A stretch of 64,000 nt of DNA from Planomonospora sp. ID82291 (GCF_015711645.1 NZ_JABTEX010000002.1:1612001-1676000); one strand, 5' to 3'; positions 16,745 to 25,290 are shown, numbered from the stretch's first letter. The notes: generated by a model not told the origin, from the sequence alone. Translations and numbers: made by a program.

Positions 16745-16862
16745 CGGGCGACTGGTCCGCGGGGGACGCCGTGTCCGGTTGAGCCTCGACGTGCGTTGGC
16801 CCTGGGCTGATCAGATCACCACCGCTGTCGCCCGCCTGCAGGCCTTGCCTGCGCCGACCTGA
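16726..16862 (+). pseudogene. Short transposase C-terminal fragment
   Basis: One plus-strand frame reads RLVRGGRRVRLSLDVRWPWA then ITTAVARLQALPAPT and a stop. This resembles the C-terminal tail of a group of actinomycete putative transposases. Too little is left for a family name. The following 160 bp up to 17023 show no gene. Confidence 0.35.
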
Positions 16863-17023
16863 CCAGCGGAAACCCGTGTCCACGACGAGAAGGAGGAATC
16901 CAACGGGCCAGCGGAACCCCGCCCACCCGGCGCGACAGCCGGGTGATTGCGCTGGTCAGGTCGCGAAAACACACCGTAGCCGAACACTTCAGCCGACCAC
17001 GCGAAGATCGTGAAAGATCAAGG

Positions 17024-17365
17024 CTAGTCACTGATCTCCCATATTTCTCCGTAACAGATCGGCGGGCCGTACGAGTAGCTCCTCCCGCTGGCCGAGCGAG
17101 CGATCAGCGTGTCGTCGGCGGGCGGGTGGTTGCATCGCTCGGCCGGGACGGAAATATCGATTCCCTCTCCCGGTGCGAATGTGGCAAAGGGATTCGTGTC
17201 ACGCTTCCACTGCACGGTGACGGTGTCCTGAGTGCCGTTGACGATGTGGAACATCTCTTCGTCGCGGGAAGTGCTGCAGGCGGTCAGGAGGGCGACGAGC
17301 GTCAGCGCTGCGACCCTCAGCATGGAGCCAGGAGAGATGAAGAGTGCAGTATGCCGTGTGTTCAT
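17024..17365 (-). CDS. Small secreted lipoprotein of unknown function
   Basis: The protein has 113 residues from the ATG at 17365, which has GGAAAG 7 nt upstream; an ATG at 17323 (MLRVAALTLVALLTAC) is the alternative. The lipobox LLTAC predicts membrane anchoring after signal peptidase II. The mature part is about 80 residues, with two Cys (ERCNHPP, PPICYGE) and a small beta-rich look (FHIVNGTQDTVTVQW). I do not recognise the family. It stands alone in the island, with non-coding sequence on both sides. Confidence 0.7.
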   Translation of the reverse strand: MNTRHTALFISPGSMLRVAALTLVALLTACSTSRDEEMFHIVNGTQDTVTVQWKRDTNPFATFAPGEGIDISVPAERCNHPPADDTLIARSASGRSYSYGPPICYGEIWEISD

Positions 17366-17574
17366 ATAGCTTTCCGAAAGCCACTGTGGAGAGCTTCTGG
17401 TCCGAAGGCTCCTAGACGGTGGTTCGATGACGGCCTCCAACCGCCTGATTCCTGAGCGAGAGCAAGATGGCCTGTCCATCTGGAAGTTGACCGGACTGAA
17501 GGCGGTAAGGGCTGGTCCTGCGAGCCTTACCGCCCTCGAGTCGCGGATCTATCTATGAGGTTTCTTTTACACCA

Positions 17575-20500
17575 CTAACGCTGGCCTTGCAGGCAGTGGC
17601 AGTCTCCGGGGTTCTGCGGCGGGACGCCGAACGCCGAATCCGGAAGCCGGTTGAAGAGGTAGCCGGCCTCCTTGGACTCCTTGCGGAGCTTCGCCAGTTC
17701 CTTGTCGGTCAGTGCCCGGGAAGCGGTGAGGTTCTGCTGACGGACCTTGACCGGAGCAGAGGCCGCGGCTTCCAGAGCGCCGTTGGCGGCGACGATCCGG
17801 AAACTGTAGTTCGTGGGCCCGCTGAACAGGTAGCCCGCACTGAACCCGGGATTGAGGTTTGTGGCCTCCAGGGGATACGGCATACGGCTCCAGGCAGGAT
17901 TGGCCTGGGTGTGATCGAGGTACTCGATCCAGTAGCCGACCGCACCGAAAGAGGGGTTCCAGTTGATGCGGGCCTCGGCCGGACCTATCTGCCAACTGTC
18001 GACTCCGGTCACCACGGGTGGCGTGCCGCGACCGGTGTGGGCGGGCAGGCCCGCTGCGCGCACTCCGACGCCGACGGCGTTGACGCCGGCGACGGCGACG
18101 TTGTACCGGTGGTCGGTGGCCAGTCCTGTGTAGGTGTAGCTGGTTCCGGTGACCGTAACCGTGGGCAGCCAGGCCCCGGTGGTCTGGTCCTGCCCGTAGA
18201 CCTCGTACGTCGTCACCCCCGGTATCGCCTTCCACGTCACCTCGACGCTGGTCTGGCCGGGGATCGCCTTCACCCCCTCGGGCTGGGGCGGGGTCTGCGG
18301 GTTCGCCAACGCGGAGGCAACTGGCGAGGCGCCACTCTGCCGGTCGCCGCGGGTCGCCGTGATCTTGTATTCGTAGGTGTGCCCCTTGAGCAGGCCGCCG
18401 GACAGCCACTTGTCGTCGGCGATGGGGTAGGGCAACTGGTGGAACGGTTCGCCCGCTGTCACGTCACGTACATGGATGTAGTATCCGCCAGCTCCATAGA
18501 CCCTGCCCCACCTGAGTTGGATGCCCTCCGGGACGGCTTGGGCGGTTAGCCGTGCGGGGGCCGTCAAGGAGATCTCGGGCACGGTGGACGGGACGGATCC
18601 GAAGGCTGAGCCGATTGAGAAGCGGGTGGCGAAGGCGTCGGCGAACGCCTTGGCAATCTTGTACTCGCCGACTCCGTTGGGGTGGAGACCGTCGTAAGCG
18701 TCACTGGTGTGGTTGAACACGCTGTTGACGTCCACCAGATGAATCGGCGACTGGGGCGTGGTGAGGGACGCCGCCACGCCGGGGAGTTTGGTCTTGTACT
18801 CAGAGATCGCGGGATTCAGCCATGACCAGCCGTCCAGTTCGGAGCGGTTGATCACGTTAGAGATAAGGATCTTGAGGTTGGGGTTGGCGGCCCGCGCCTC
18901 GGCGATGAACGCCCTCATCGAGGTGATGGTGTTGTCAGCCCCGCCGTACCAAGCGATGTCGTTGAACCCGAGTGCCACAACAAGGTAGTCGGGTTTGTGG
19001 GTCTGCGCCATCGCTCGAATCTTGTTCTTGGCGTCTGCGTAGTGCCAGCCCCACAGCGAGAAGTGGTCGCTGTCGAAGTTCCCGTCGCGGTAGGTGGCGG
19101 AGGTGTCCTTGGCGTACATGTTGAAGGTGCCCCGGTTGGGGCCCACGAAGTCGGCTTCGACGCCCTTGGCGGCAAAATGCTTGGCCAGGCGGTACCTCCA
19201 GGTGTAGTCCCCCTCATGGCCGTTGGTGATCGAGTCGCCGACCACCATGACTTTCCCTCCGTTCTGTAGGAGAGAAGCGGTCCACTGAACTCGTTGTCCG
19301 GCTCCGCTGGGCAGAGCGGTGACGTCAGCCCACAGATCTGTACGGGTTGCGATCAGGGTGACGGTTTCGCCCGCCTGGACTGAGAGGGAGAGATCGTGCT
19401 GCAATTTGTCTCCCTTAGCCTGAGCGCTGACCCAGCGCTTGGGCGTCCTAGAGAACAGATCGTCCCATGCGATGAGGAGGTAGGTGAATTCCACCTCGCT
19501 GTCGGCCCCGCCTTGATCTGGGGCTCTCACCTGGACCGTTACTCGGCCCTGTCCGGTGGCGGGGAGAGAAAGCTCCACGTAGGAAGTTCCGCCAGGCCAG
19601 ATCGTGGTGTATCCACTGCTTGATCCGCCACCCCAAGCCAGGGCCTTCTCCGCGGCCCGTGCGGGACGGCCGTTGTATCCGGCGTTGGTGAGCAGGTTAC
19701 GCCAGGTGGTGGATGCATCCGGGTCGAGGTAGCCGTCGGCTGCGCGAAGGAAGGTGCTCAGATTCACCGTTGTGCCGGTCAGCCGGTAGTTGGCTACGGC
19801 GAAGCCCTGCAGCTCTGTCTTCAGGTCGCGGCCGTAGCCGGCTAGCACCTGGTCGATCGCCTCGATCGGCAGTTTGTTGCCCATCGCCTGCCAGGTCTGC
19901 CGCACGAAGTCGAAGCCCGTTCGCTCGGTCAGGTAGCCGGCGAAGATGAACGCCCCGTACTGCCGCTTGGGACTGGTGCTCCAAGGGCTCAACGCTGAGT
20001 TGAGTGCGAGCTCGGGCTGGCCGAGGAAAAGCGGAAGGTCCCCGGCATAGGCGTCCGGTTTCGGTCCGGAGGAGTTGATGTTCCTGTACAGCGTGTGCGT
20101 GGCCCACTCGGCGGTGGCCTCCATCCACCAGTTGATCGCGGTCAGGTTCGCACCTAGGTGCGTGTTGGACAGGTAGTGGTACTGCACCGCGTGGAACATC
20201 TCGTGGTAGGGCAGGTAGGTGTACTTCCAGTCGCGTCGAGTCGAGCGGCCCGGTAGCGGGTCCCCGGGGTCGGCGGGCAGCAGGATCACCGGACCGGCGA
20301 CGGCATCGCCGGGACCGCCGGTGGGGATGGTGACGCCTGGATGGTTGGGATTGACGCCACCGAAGTCGAACCCGACGTATATCTGAACGCCCTGGCCGGT
20401 GAGACCGTACCCCCAAGCCTTGTACTGTCCCCAGGCTTTGGTGTGGTTGGTGGCCATGAGGTCGATGGCGTCGGGAACTCCGTTCGCCGGGTTGGTGTCC

Positions 20501-21234
20501 ACTGCGACGACACCGTCCACCCGCGCCCAGACTCCGCCACCGCTACCGTCGGATGCCCAGGCCTCGGACAAACCGTCGATGTTGTAGTAGATGTTGAATC
20601 GGATGGTGGTGGTGACGGTGTGCACGCAGTCGAAGTAGTTACCCGCAAAGGTCACATGGGTTCGGTGATCGCCGCACTCGGTCCATGGTGAAGGCGCTGC
20701 AACCGAGGGCGTCCGTGCCGCTTCGGTCGTCGAGCGGGCTACGGCGGGGTCGGGCTGCTTGAAAGTCTCGGCCAGCCATGCTTTGGTCTCCGGTGAGGCC
20801 TGCTGCTCGGCCAATTGCAACGCGTAGTACAGCGCCAGGCCCGCCTCATGTGGAATGCCCTCCGCGGAGCGATATTCTTTCGGTATGTTCTCCGGCTGCG
20901 CCAGACGTTCGACCGAGTGCCGCACATACTCATCAACGCTGATCTCCCCGCGTTTCCACGCCTGGGACAGCGGGTCCTCATCGCCGAAGTCCGGCTTCTC
21001 GGCCACGAGTTTCTTGTGCAGCTCGCTCTCCGGTCGCTCAACCGGTTGATACGGCCGGGGAGAGTCATTGAGCGGGGGTGAACCGGTTGACTCGGATGCC
21101 GACGGGATCGGGGCGGGAGAAAGTTCTGCGGCGGCGCCGGGCGCCACGGACAGCTGTAGGGCGCCCGCGAGCAAACCGACCACCGTCAATACGGCGATCC
21201 GCCCCTGGAGGCGGCCCCTATGGAGCAATGACAA
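17575..21234 (-). CDS. Secreted metalloprotease - SGNH hydrolase - Fn3 multidomain protein
   Basis: The protein has 1219 residues. The signal peptide is about 1-36 and an Ala/Pro-rich pro-region follows. A zinc metalloprotease domain spans about 185-520, with H344-E345-M-F-H348 (YLPYHEMFHAVQYHY) and a downstream WWMEATAEW (E372/E376) as the likely third ligand. A beta-sandwich region is at about 540-655. A complete SGNH/GDSL hydrolase spans about 660-875: GDSIT with S668, GFND with N758, DGLHPN with D848 and H851. Three Fn3-like repeats cover about 888-1170. It lies in the low-GC island between IS remnants and is transcribed alone. Protease plus carbohydrate- or lipid-esterase activity on an extracellular polymer is inferred. 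Confidence 0.88.
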   Translation of the reverse strand: MSLLHRGRLQGRIAVLTVVGLLAGALQLSVAPGAAAELSPAPIPSASESTGSPPLNDSPRPYQPVERPESELHKKLVAEKPDFGDEDPLSQAWKRGEISVDEYVRHSVERLAQPENIPKEYRSAEGIPHEAGLALYYALQLAEQQASPETKAWLAETFKQPDPAVARSTTEAARTPSVAAPSPWTECGDHRTHVTFAGNYFDCVHTVTTTIRFNIYYNIDGLSEAWASDGSGGGVWARVDGVVAVDTNPANGVPDAIDLMATNHTKAWGQYKAWGYGLTGQGVQIYVGFDFGGVNPNHPGVTIPTGGPGDAVAGPVILLPADPGDPLPGRSTRRDWKYTYLPYHEMFHAVQYHYLSNTHLGANLTAINWWMEATAEWATHTLYRNINSSGPKPDAYAGDLPLFLGQPELALNSALSPWSTSPKRQYGAFIFAGYLTERTGFDFVRQTWQAMGNKLPIEAIDQVLAGYGRDLKTELQGFAVANYRLTGTTVNLSTFLRAADGYLDPDASTTWRNLLTNAGYNGRPARAAEKALAWGGGSSSGYTTIWPGGTSYVELSLPATGQGRVTVQVRAPDQGGADSEVEFTYLLIAWDDLFSRTPKRWVSAQAKGDKLQHDLSLSVQAGETVTLIATRTDLWADVTALPSGAGQRVQWTASLLQNGGKVMVVGDSITNGHEGDYTWRYRLAKHFAAKGVEADFVGPNRGTFNMYAKDTSATYRDGNFDSDHFSLWGWHYADAKNKIRAMAQTHKPDYLVVALGFNDIAWYGGADNTITSMRAFIAEARAANPNLKILISNVINRSELDGWSWLNPAISEYKTKLPGVAASLTTPQSPIHLVDVNSVFNHTSDAYDGLHPNGVGEYKIAKAFADAFATRFSIGSAFGSVPSTVPEISLTAPARLTAQAVPEGIQLRWGRVYGAGGYYIHVRDVTAGEPFHQLPYPIADDKWLSGGLLKGHTYEYKITATRGDRQSGASPVASALANPQTPPQPEGVKAIPGQTSVEVTWKAIPGVTTYEVYGQDQTTGAWLPTVTVTGTSYTYTGLATDHRYNVAVAGVNAVGVGVRAAGLPAHTGRGTPPVVTGVDSWQIGPAEARINWNPSFGAVGYWIEYLDHTQANPAWSRMPYPLEATNLNPGFSAGYLFSGPTNYSFRIVAANGALEAAASAPVKVRQQNLTASRALTDKELAKLRKESKEAGYLFNRLPDSAFGVPPQNPGDCHCLQGQR

Positions 21235-21410
21235 ATTCCCCCCTGCTGCAAGGGATGATAGGACTGACGAAAGGTAACAGGATACTGATCATGAAGATAG
21301 ATCTTGACTTCGGTCGGTCAGGCCCCAAAATAATTATCTGCTAGTTATTTGATGTCGCTATGCGTAGCAAACCCATTCCAGTCTGGTGTGGAAGCCGCAG
21401 GTTGCTCCTA

Positions 21411-21475
21411 TCCGTTCGGATAGATCATTCGGGCAGGGTGTCTCCGCTGGTCAGGAGCTGGACGGTGGGCGGTCC
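21411..21475 (-). mobile_element. Inverted remnant of an IS4-type element 3' end
   Basis: Read on the minus strand, this stretch (GGACCGCCCACCGTCCAGCT and later CCCGAATGATCTATC) closely matches positions 12637-12690, the last bases of the IS4-type remnant at the left border. It is a third copy, inverted and cut by the element starting at 21481. Confidence 0.65.
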
Positions 21476-21480
21476 GGGGT

Positions 21481-22568
21481 CCAATGCCGTTTAAATAGGC
21501 GTTTGTGCTGGTAGTGTCCGCCGGATGGCGGAGTGGATCAAGCTCGGAGGGTCGGGTCGACTGACGGATCCGGTGGGGCTGGGGGCGTTGACGTCGCTGG
21601 TGCCCCGGCAGGTCCTGGACGAGGCGATCGAGCGGCACGGATGCCGCCAGGAGCGGGTGCGGAAGCTCCCCGCGCATGTGTGGCTGGGGCGGTGGCGGCT
21701 GATGGCGGGCGGATGTGCGCCCGAGAGACTGCTGACCGCCGACCGCGGCTTCTCCGACTTCCGCGCCTGGCAGTACGCGTCCTCGACCGGCGCGGCCCTT
21801 CTCTGGCGCCTCCAGGCCGGCCTGCACCCGTACCGGCTGGAAGACCTGGACGACGGGTCCTCCTCTCGCCGTCATCACCAAGCCCGCCAAGCTGCGCCGA
21901 TCGCAGAAGGAACGGCTGCGAGCCGACGCCCGCCGTGGCGGTGAACCGGATCCGGACCTGGCGGTGATCGTGGAAGGTGGTCGACTTCACGGTGCCCGAC
22001 CGCAGGGGCGAGCACATCCGGCTCATCACCACCATCCTCGATCCGGGCGAGGCGACCGCCGAGCAGCCGGCGGCCTGCCACCACGAGCGGTGGGAGGCGG
22101 AAACCGGGTTCGCGCAGCTGAAGACCCACCTGTGCGGTGCCGGCCGGATTCTCCGCTCCCGTACCCCCGACCCGGTCCGCCAGGAGGTCTGGGCCTGCCT
22201 CCTCACCCGCCGTGCCCTGTCCACTCTGATCTGCACCACGGCCACCACCGCCGGAGTCGACCCCGACCGGATCACATTCCTCGCCACGCTTCGCATCGTG
22301 CGCCGCTCGGTCACCGACCGAGTGGCCTTTCCCCCTGAACCCGATCACGACCTGCGGGTCCAGGCCGTCCGTCACGTTGGACGGCCTCACCGCAACCCCG
22401 AACGACGTCACCGGACCTACCCTCGCGCCGTCGAACGCCCCCGACGCAGCAGCTACCGCGAACGCCGCCCTTCCGACAAGGCCATCCGCCACCTCGGACC
22501 TCCCGCCGTCCGGCTCCTCACATTGACAGGCCCACAACCAGCACGATGATCTATCTAAACGGCATTGG
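21481..22568. mobile_element. Decayed IS4-type insertion sequence with both terminal inverted repeats
   Basis: The left end is CCAATGCCGTTTAAATAG (21481-21498); the right end (22551-22568) is its inverse with one mismatch. At about 1.09 kb it is shorter than intact relatives because the transposase gene lost an internal part. I could not identify a clear target-site duplication. It forms the right border of the island and has the same orientation as the 12177-12702 remnant. Confidence 0.88.
21525..22549 (+). pseudogene. IS4-type transposase, internally deleted and frameshifted
   Basis: The N-terminus is recognisable (RLTDPVGLGALTSLVPRQVL from about 21552). It jumps directly into the middle of the DDE domain (ERLLTADRGFSDFRAWQYAS), so roughly the first catalytic region is deleted. 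After about 21870 the frame shifts and the C-terminal part (RWEAETGFAQLKTHLCGAG, PDRITFLATLRIVRR) continues in another frame. No functional transposase can be made. Confidence 0.85.
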
Positions 22569-22605
22569 GGGCCGGTGGGGACGGGGAAATGAAAGGAGAT
22601 ATCGC

Positions 22606-22677
22606 GTGGGAATGGTCCGGCCGCCGCCCCGATGGTCCTTCACCCGCCCGAGAAGGCGGTTCGGGCGCTGCTGGTAG
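22606..22677 (+). CDS. Possible 23-residue cationic leader peptide
   Basis: A GTG start at 22606 follows AAAGGAGAT at 6 nt, one of the best ribosome sites in the region. The peptide is rich in Arg, Pro and Trp (it begins MGMVRPPPRWSF and ends GRCW). It ends 67 bp before the DapF-like gene. It could be a leader peptide, a small peptide product, or chance sequence next to the IS end. Confidence 0.3.
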   Translation: MGMVRPPPRWSFTRPRRRFGRCW

Positions 22678-22744
22678 ACTCGGGGCGGAATCCCTCCGAG
22701 GCGGGCGCCGTTCGGGTGGGCGCGGATAAGCGGTCGAAGGAAAA

Positions 22745-23722
22745 ATGAGAGACGTCGAAGTCCTGAAGACTCATGGCTCCAAGAACGACATCTTCATAAT
22801 CGAGACGGATTATGAAGGAGCCGAAGAGGCCGAGCTGGTGCGGCTGGTTCGCGCCGTCTGCGACAGGAGCGGGCCGCTCGGCGGCGACGGGGTCTATTTC
22901 GTGGACCGGGTGGAGGACACCCCCCGGGCCGCGTTCTTCAACCCGGACGGTTCACGGGCGGACCTGTGCGGGAACGGCATGAGGTGCCTCGGCCGGTACG
23001 TCCTCGAGCGCAGGGGCGAGACGTCGACGCAGATCCGCTCCGGCCGCCACCGGTTCACCGTCCGGGACCGCGGCACCACGGACGGGGTCCGCCAGGTCTC
23101 CGTGGATCTCCCCCCCGTCTCCTTCCGGGCCGACGACCCCATCGTCGCCGGCTCCGAGGTGTGGATCGACCGGCCTCTTCCCGTCCTCGACGCCGAGCTG
23201 AGGTTCTCGGCGCTGGCCGTACCGAACTCGCACCTGGTCGCGATCGTCGACCGCTACGAGGAGGAGGAGCTCGTCCGCGTCGGCGGCACGGTGGCGGCGC
23301 GCCCCGATGCGTTCCCCATCGGGGCGAACGTGTCGTTCGTGCGGTCCCTCGGCCCGGACGAGATATTCGTCAGGACGTACGAGCGGGGGGTCGGCCTGAC
23401 GCCGTCGTGCGGCTCTGCGACGGTGGCCTCGTCCGCGGTCTACTCCCGGCTCGCCGGGAACGCGGGCACGGGGCGGCTCACGGTCAGGAACCTGGGCGGG
23501 AGCGCGAAGGTGGTCCTGCGCGAGGAGGACGGCCGCCTGCGGCCGACTCTCGAAGGAAACGCGACATTCGTCCACCGGGCGAACGTGCGCCTCGGCGACG
23601 CCCCGGACGCGGGATCGGACGCGTTCGTGCTGGGCGAGTCGTTCGCCGCGGAGATCGCGGCCTACGAGAACGTGGAGGCGGAGAACGTGATCCGGTTGAA
23701 GGAGAAGGGGATCGCCGTCTGA
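22745..23722 (+). CDS. Diaminopimelate epimerase-like protein (DapF family, variant)
   Basis: The protein has 325 residues. The two catalytic cysteines are present: C75 (RADLCGNGMRCLGR) and C222 (YERGVGLTPSCGSATVASS). Substrate-contact Asn residues N14, N66, N161 and N195 and the ER pair 213-214 are conserved, so it should racemise an amino acid alpha-carbon without PLP. The usual GxGETxxCGTG motif reads GVGLTPSCGSA, with Leu218 for Glu. It has no lysine-pathway neighbours and sits next to an IS end, so it may be a second, specialised epimerase. The ATG has GAAGGA upstream. A hairpin terminator follows. Confidence 0.82.
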   Translation: MRDVEVLKTHGSKNDIFIIETDYEGAEEAELVRLVRAVCDRSGPLGGDGVYFVDRVEDTPRAAFFNPDGSRADLCGNGMRCLGRYVLERRGETSTQIRSGRHRFTVRDRGTTDGVRQVSVDLPPVSFRADDPIVAGSEVWIDRPLPVLDAELRFSALAVPNSHLVAIVDRYEEEELVRVGGTVAARPDAFPIGANVSFVRSLGPDEIFVRTYERGVGLTPSCGSATVASSAVYSRLAGNAGTGRLTVRNLGGSAKVVLREEDGRLRPTLEGNATFVHRANVRLGDAPDAGSDAFVLGESFAAEIAAYENVEAENVIRLKEKGIAV

Positions 23723-23728
23723 CGCGCT

Positions 23729-23748
23729 CCCCGGCCCGGAGGCCGGGG
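23729..23748. terminator. Hairpin between the convergent epimerase and acetyltransferase genes
   Basis: A perfect 8-bp stem CCCCGGCC / GGCCGGGG with a CGGA tetraloop lies 7 bp after the epimerase stop and 15 bp from the convergent acetyltransferase stop. It could serve both genes. Confidence 0.7.
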
Positions 23749-23762
23749 ACGCGGCCGTGCGC

Positions 23763-24317
23763 CTACCGGGCGGGCTCCCCGAACGTGCGGGTGGCCGCGG
23801 CGAGGTCGCGCAGCACCTCGCCGTCGAGCCGCATGACCTCGATCTCGCCGAGCGCCCGGGCCCGCAGACCGCGGTAGAAGCGCAGGGCGGGGTCATTGGT
23901 GCGCAGCACCCACCATTCCAGGCGGCCGCAGCCGCGCTCCACCGCGAGCTGCGCGAGGTGGCCGAGCAGCGCCCGGCCCAGTCCGCTTCCCCGGTGCTCG
24001 GCGCGGACGTACAGGTCGTCGAGGTGGATGCCGGGCCGGCCGACGATGGTGCTGTAGGTGGAGTAGAACAGGGCGAAGCCGGCGGGTGCCCCGTCGACCA
24101 CCGCGACGACGGCCTCGGCGGCCGGACGCGGTCCGAACAGGGCCGCCGCCAGGTCCTGCGGCCGGGCGGTGACCTCTCCGGGGAACTCCTCCACCTCGGC
24201 GAGCTCGACGACGAAGCGGTGGAGCACGTCGACGTCCTCGGGCTGCGCCGGTCGGATGAACGGCTTCGTGCGGATCGCGGGGGATTTGAGATCGTCCACC
24301 CGGGCATTCTGCCGCAT
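23763..24317 (-). CDS. GNAT family N-acetyltransferase (diamine acetyltransferase-like)
   Basis: The protein has 184 residues. The acetyl-CoA binding motif is HRGSGLGRALLGHLA (about 110-124), preceded by LDDLYVRAE and followed by GCGRLEWWVLRTNDPALRFY. This pattern is close to spermidine/diamine acetyltransferases of the SAT1 branch. The ATG at 24317 has a GGGCGGA almost directly before it; a GTG at 24299 is an alternative start. The substrate cannot be fixed from sequence. An array of 16-bp repeats lies directly upstream. Confidence 0.82.
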   Translation of the reverse strand: MRQNARVDDLKSPAIRTKPFIRPAQPEDVDVLHRFVVELAEVEEFPGEVTARPQDLAAALFGPRPAAEAVVAVVDGAPAGFALFYSTYSTIVGRPGIHLDDLYVRAEHRGSGLGRALLGHLAQLAVERGCGRLEWWVLRTNDPALRFYRGLRARALGEIEVMRLDGEVLRDLAAATRTFGEPAR

Positions 24318-24333
24318 TCCGCCCGGAACGGAG

Positions 24334-24396
24334 CCGCCCATGGACGGGGCCGCCCATGGACGGGGCCGCCCATGGACGGGGCCGCCCGGAACGGAG
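24334..24396. repeat. 16-bp tandem repeat, 3 copies plus a partial
   Basis: Units CCGCCCATGGACGGGG lie at 24334-24349, 24350-24365 and 24366-24381, with a diverged fourth. The array fills much of the 110-bp gap between the SnoaL-like gene and the acetyltransferase start. Confidence 0.88.
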
Positions 24397-24427
24397 CCGC
24401 CCGCGGACGGGTCGGCCGCGGATGAGG

Positions 24428-24946
24428 TCAGCCGCGGGTGCAGGGCGGCCAACCGTGGCCCCAGCCGCCCTGCACCATGGTCTGGAACGCCCACCCGTCG
24501 GCGGTGCGCACCAGCAGGTCGGCGTAGCGGGTCGACCGCTGGTCTCCCGACTCGGTGGTCATCGTCGCCTCCGTCTCGACGAGCACGAGGTTGGCGGTCA
24601 GGAAGCGTGGGGTCCGGACGGACTCCATCGCCAGGCCGGCCGTGCCGTCGCCCATGACCTCGGTCATCACCGCGATGAACTCCTCGCGGCTCCACTGCCG
24701 GACGGCCGCGGTCCCGCCGGGCACGTCGGTGGCCAGGTTGAGCGGGAAGACCGCCAGGTCGGCGATCTCTCCGACGGCGCCCCGCTCGGCCAGCGCGTCG
24801 TACGCGGCGAACCACGCCTCGACGCCCGCCAGATCGTCGGCGCTTGGTGTGTACACCCCGTGCCCGGCCCCGCTGTCGGCCTCGCTGCCGGTACGGTCCC
24901 CGGCGCCGCTCTTCATGTCGTCCTGCCGCACGGTGGTCCGCTCCAT
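24428..24946 (-). CDS. SnoaL-like / NTF2-fold protein
   Basis: The protein has 172 residues. The N-terminal 35 are likely disordered; the rest follows the SnoaL-like/DUF4440 pattern (VEAWFAAYDALAERGAVGEI, EFIAVMTEVMGDG, LVLVETEATMTT, ADLLVRTADGWAFQTMVQGG). Members are small cone-shaped enzymes or binding proteins with varied roles; nothing fixes the ligand. The ATG at 24946 has GGAGG 9 nt upstream. The frame upstream of this start is continuous with a degraded MFS transporter, which explains the apparent long extension. Confidence 0.75.
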   Translation of the reverse strand: MERTTVRQDDMKSGAGDRTGSEADSGAGHGVYTPSADDLAGVEAWFAAYDALAERGAVGEIADLAVFPLNLATDVPGGTAAVRQWSREEFIAVMTEVMGDGTAGLAMESVRTPRFLTANLVLVETEATMTTESGDQRSTRYADLLVRTADGWAFQTMVQGGWGHGWPPCTRG

Positions 24947-24969
24947 GGTTGCTCCCTCCGCAGAAACTT

Positions 24970-25000
24970 TTCCGTATACCGTACCGTACGTCGTACGGAA
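24970..25000. promoter_or_regulatory. Palindromic operator candidate upstream of the SnoaL-like gene
   Basis: A 31-bp dyad has arms TTCCGTA (24970-24976) and TACGGAA (24994-25000), with nested GTACCGTAC and CGTACG in between. It lies 24 bp upstream of the gene start. The arrangement fits a TetR-type site, but no TetR gene adjoins. Confidence 0.5.
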
Positions 25001-25039
25001 AGAGAATCCGGAAAGGCTCCGCCGTGCTCGCGTTCCCCG

Positions 25040-25290
25040 GCGTCGCAGGCCCTCCGGGACGATCGCGATCGCCGCCATGCTGAACACCGCGAGTGTGATC
25101 GGCCGCATCACCCGGTGCCCGAAGACCACGCGCACCCCCTCGGCCGACGGCGGCGCGGAGCCGGTGTCGCGGAAGACCGGGTGGGCGACCGCCATCCGGG
25201 CGAGGCGGTCGCCGATCCAGGACAGGACCGCCGCGGCGAACAGGTGCCGGTACTCGGCGACGCCGAAGACCTCCGTGTGCGCCGGTGACC
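25040..25290 (-). pseudogene. Remnant of an MFS permease with a large internal deletion
   Basis: One frame encodes a typical MFS N-terminus (VFGVAEYRHLFAAAVLSWIG then DRLARMAV, DTGSAPPSAEG). It jumps directly to a later MFS segment (GVRVVFGHRVMRPITLAVFS, AIAIVPEGL). About the first third of the transporter core is lost, and the frame then runs into the region before the SnoaL-like gene. No start codon with a ribosome site is visible. Confidence 0.6.

Noticed and set aside
12100-22600. Integrative element or prophage with attachment sites
   Set aside because: No integrase, excisionase, replication or phage structural gene and no tRNA gene is present; the borders are IS remnants.
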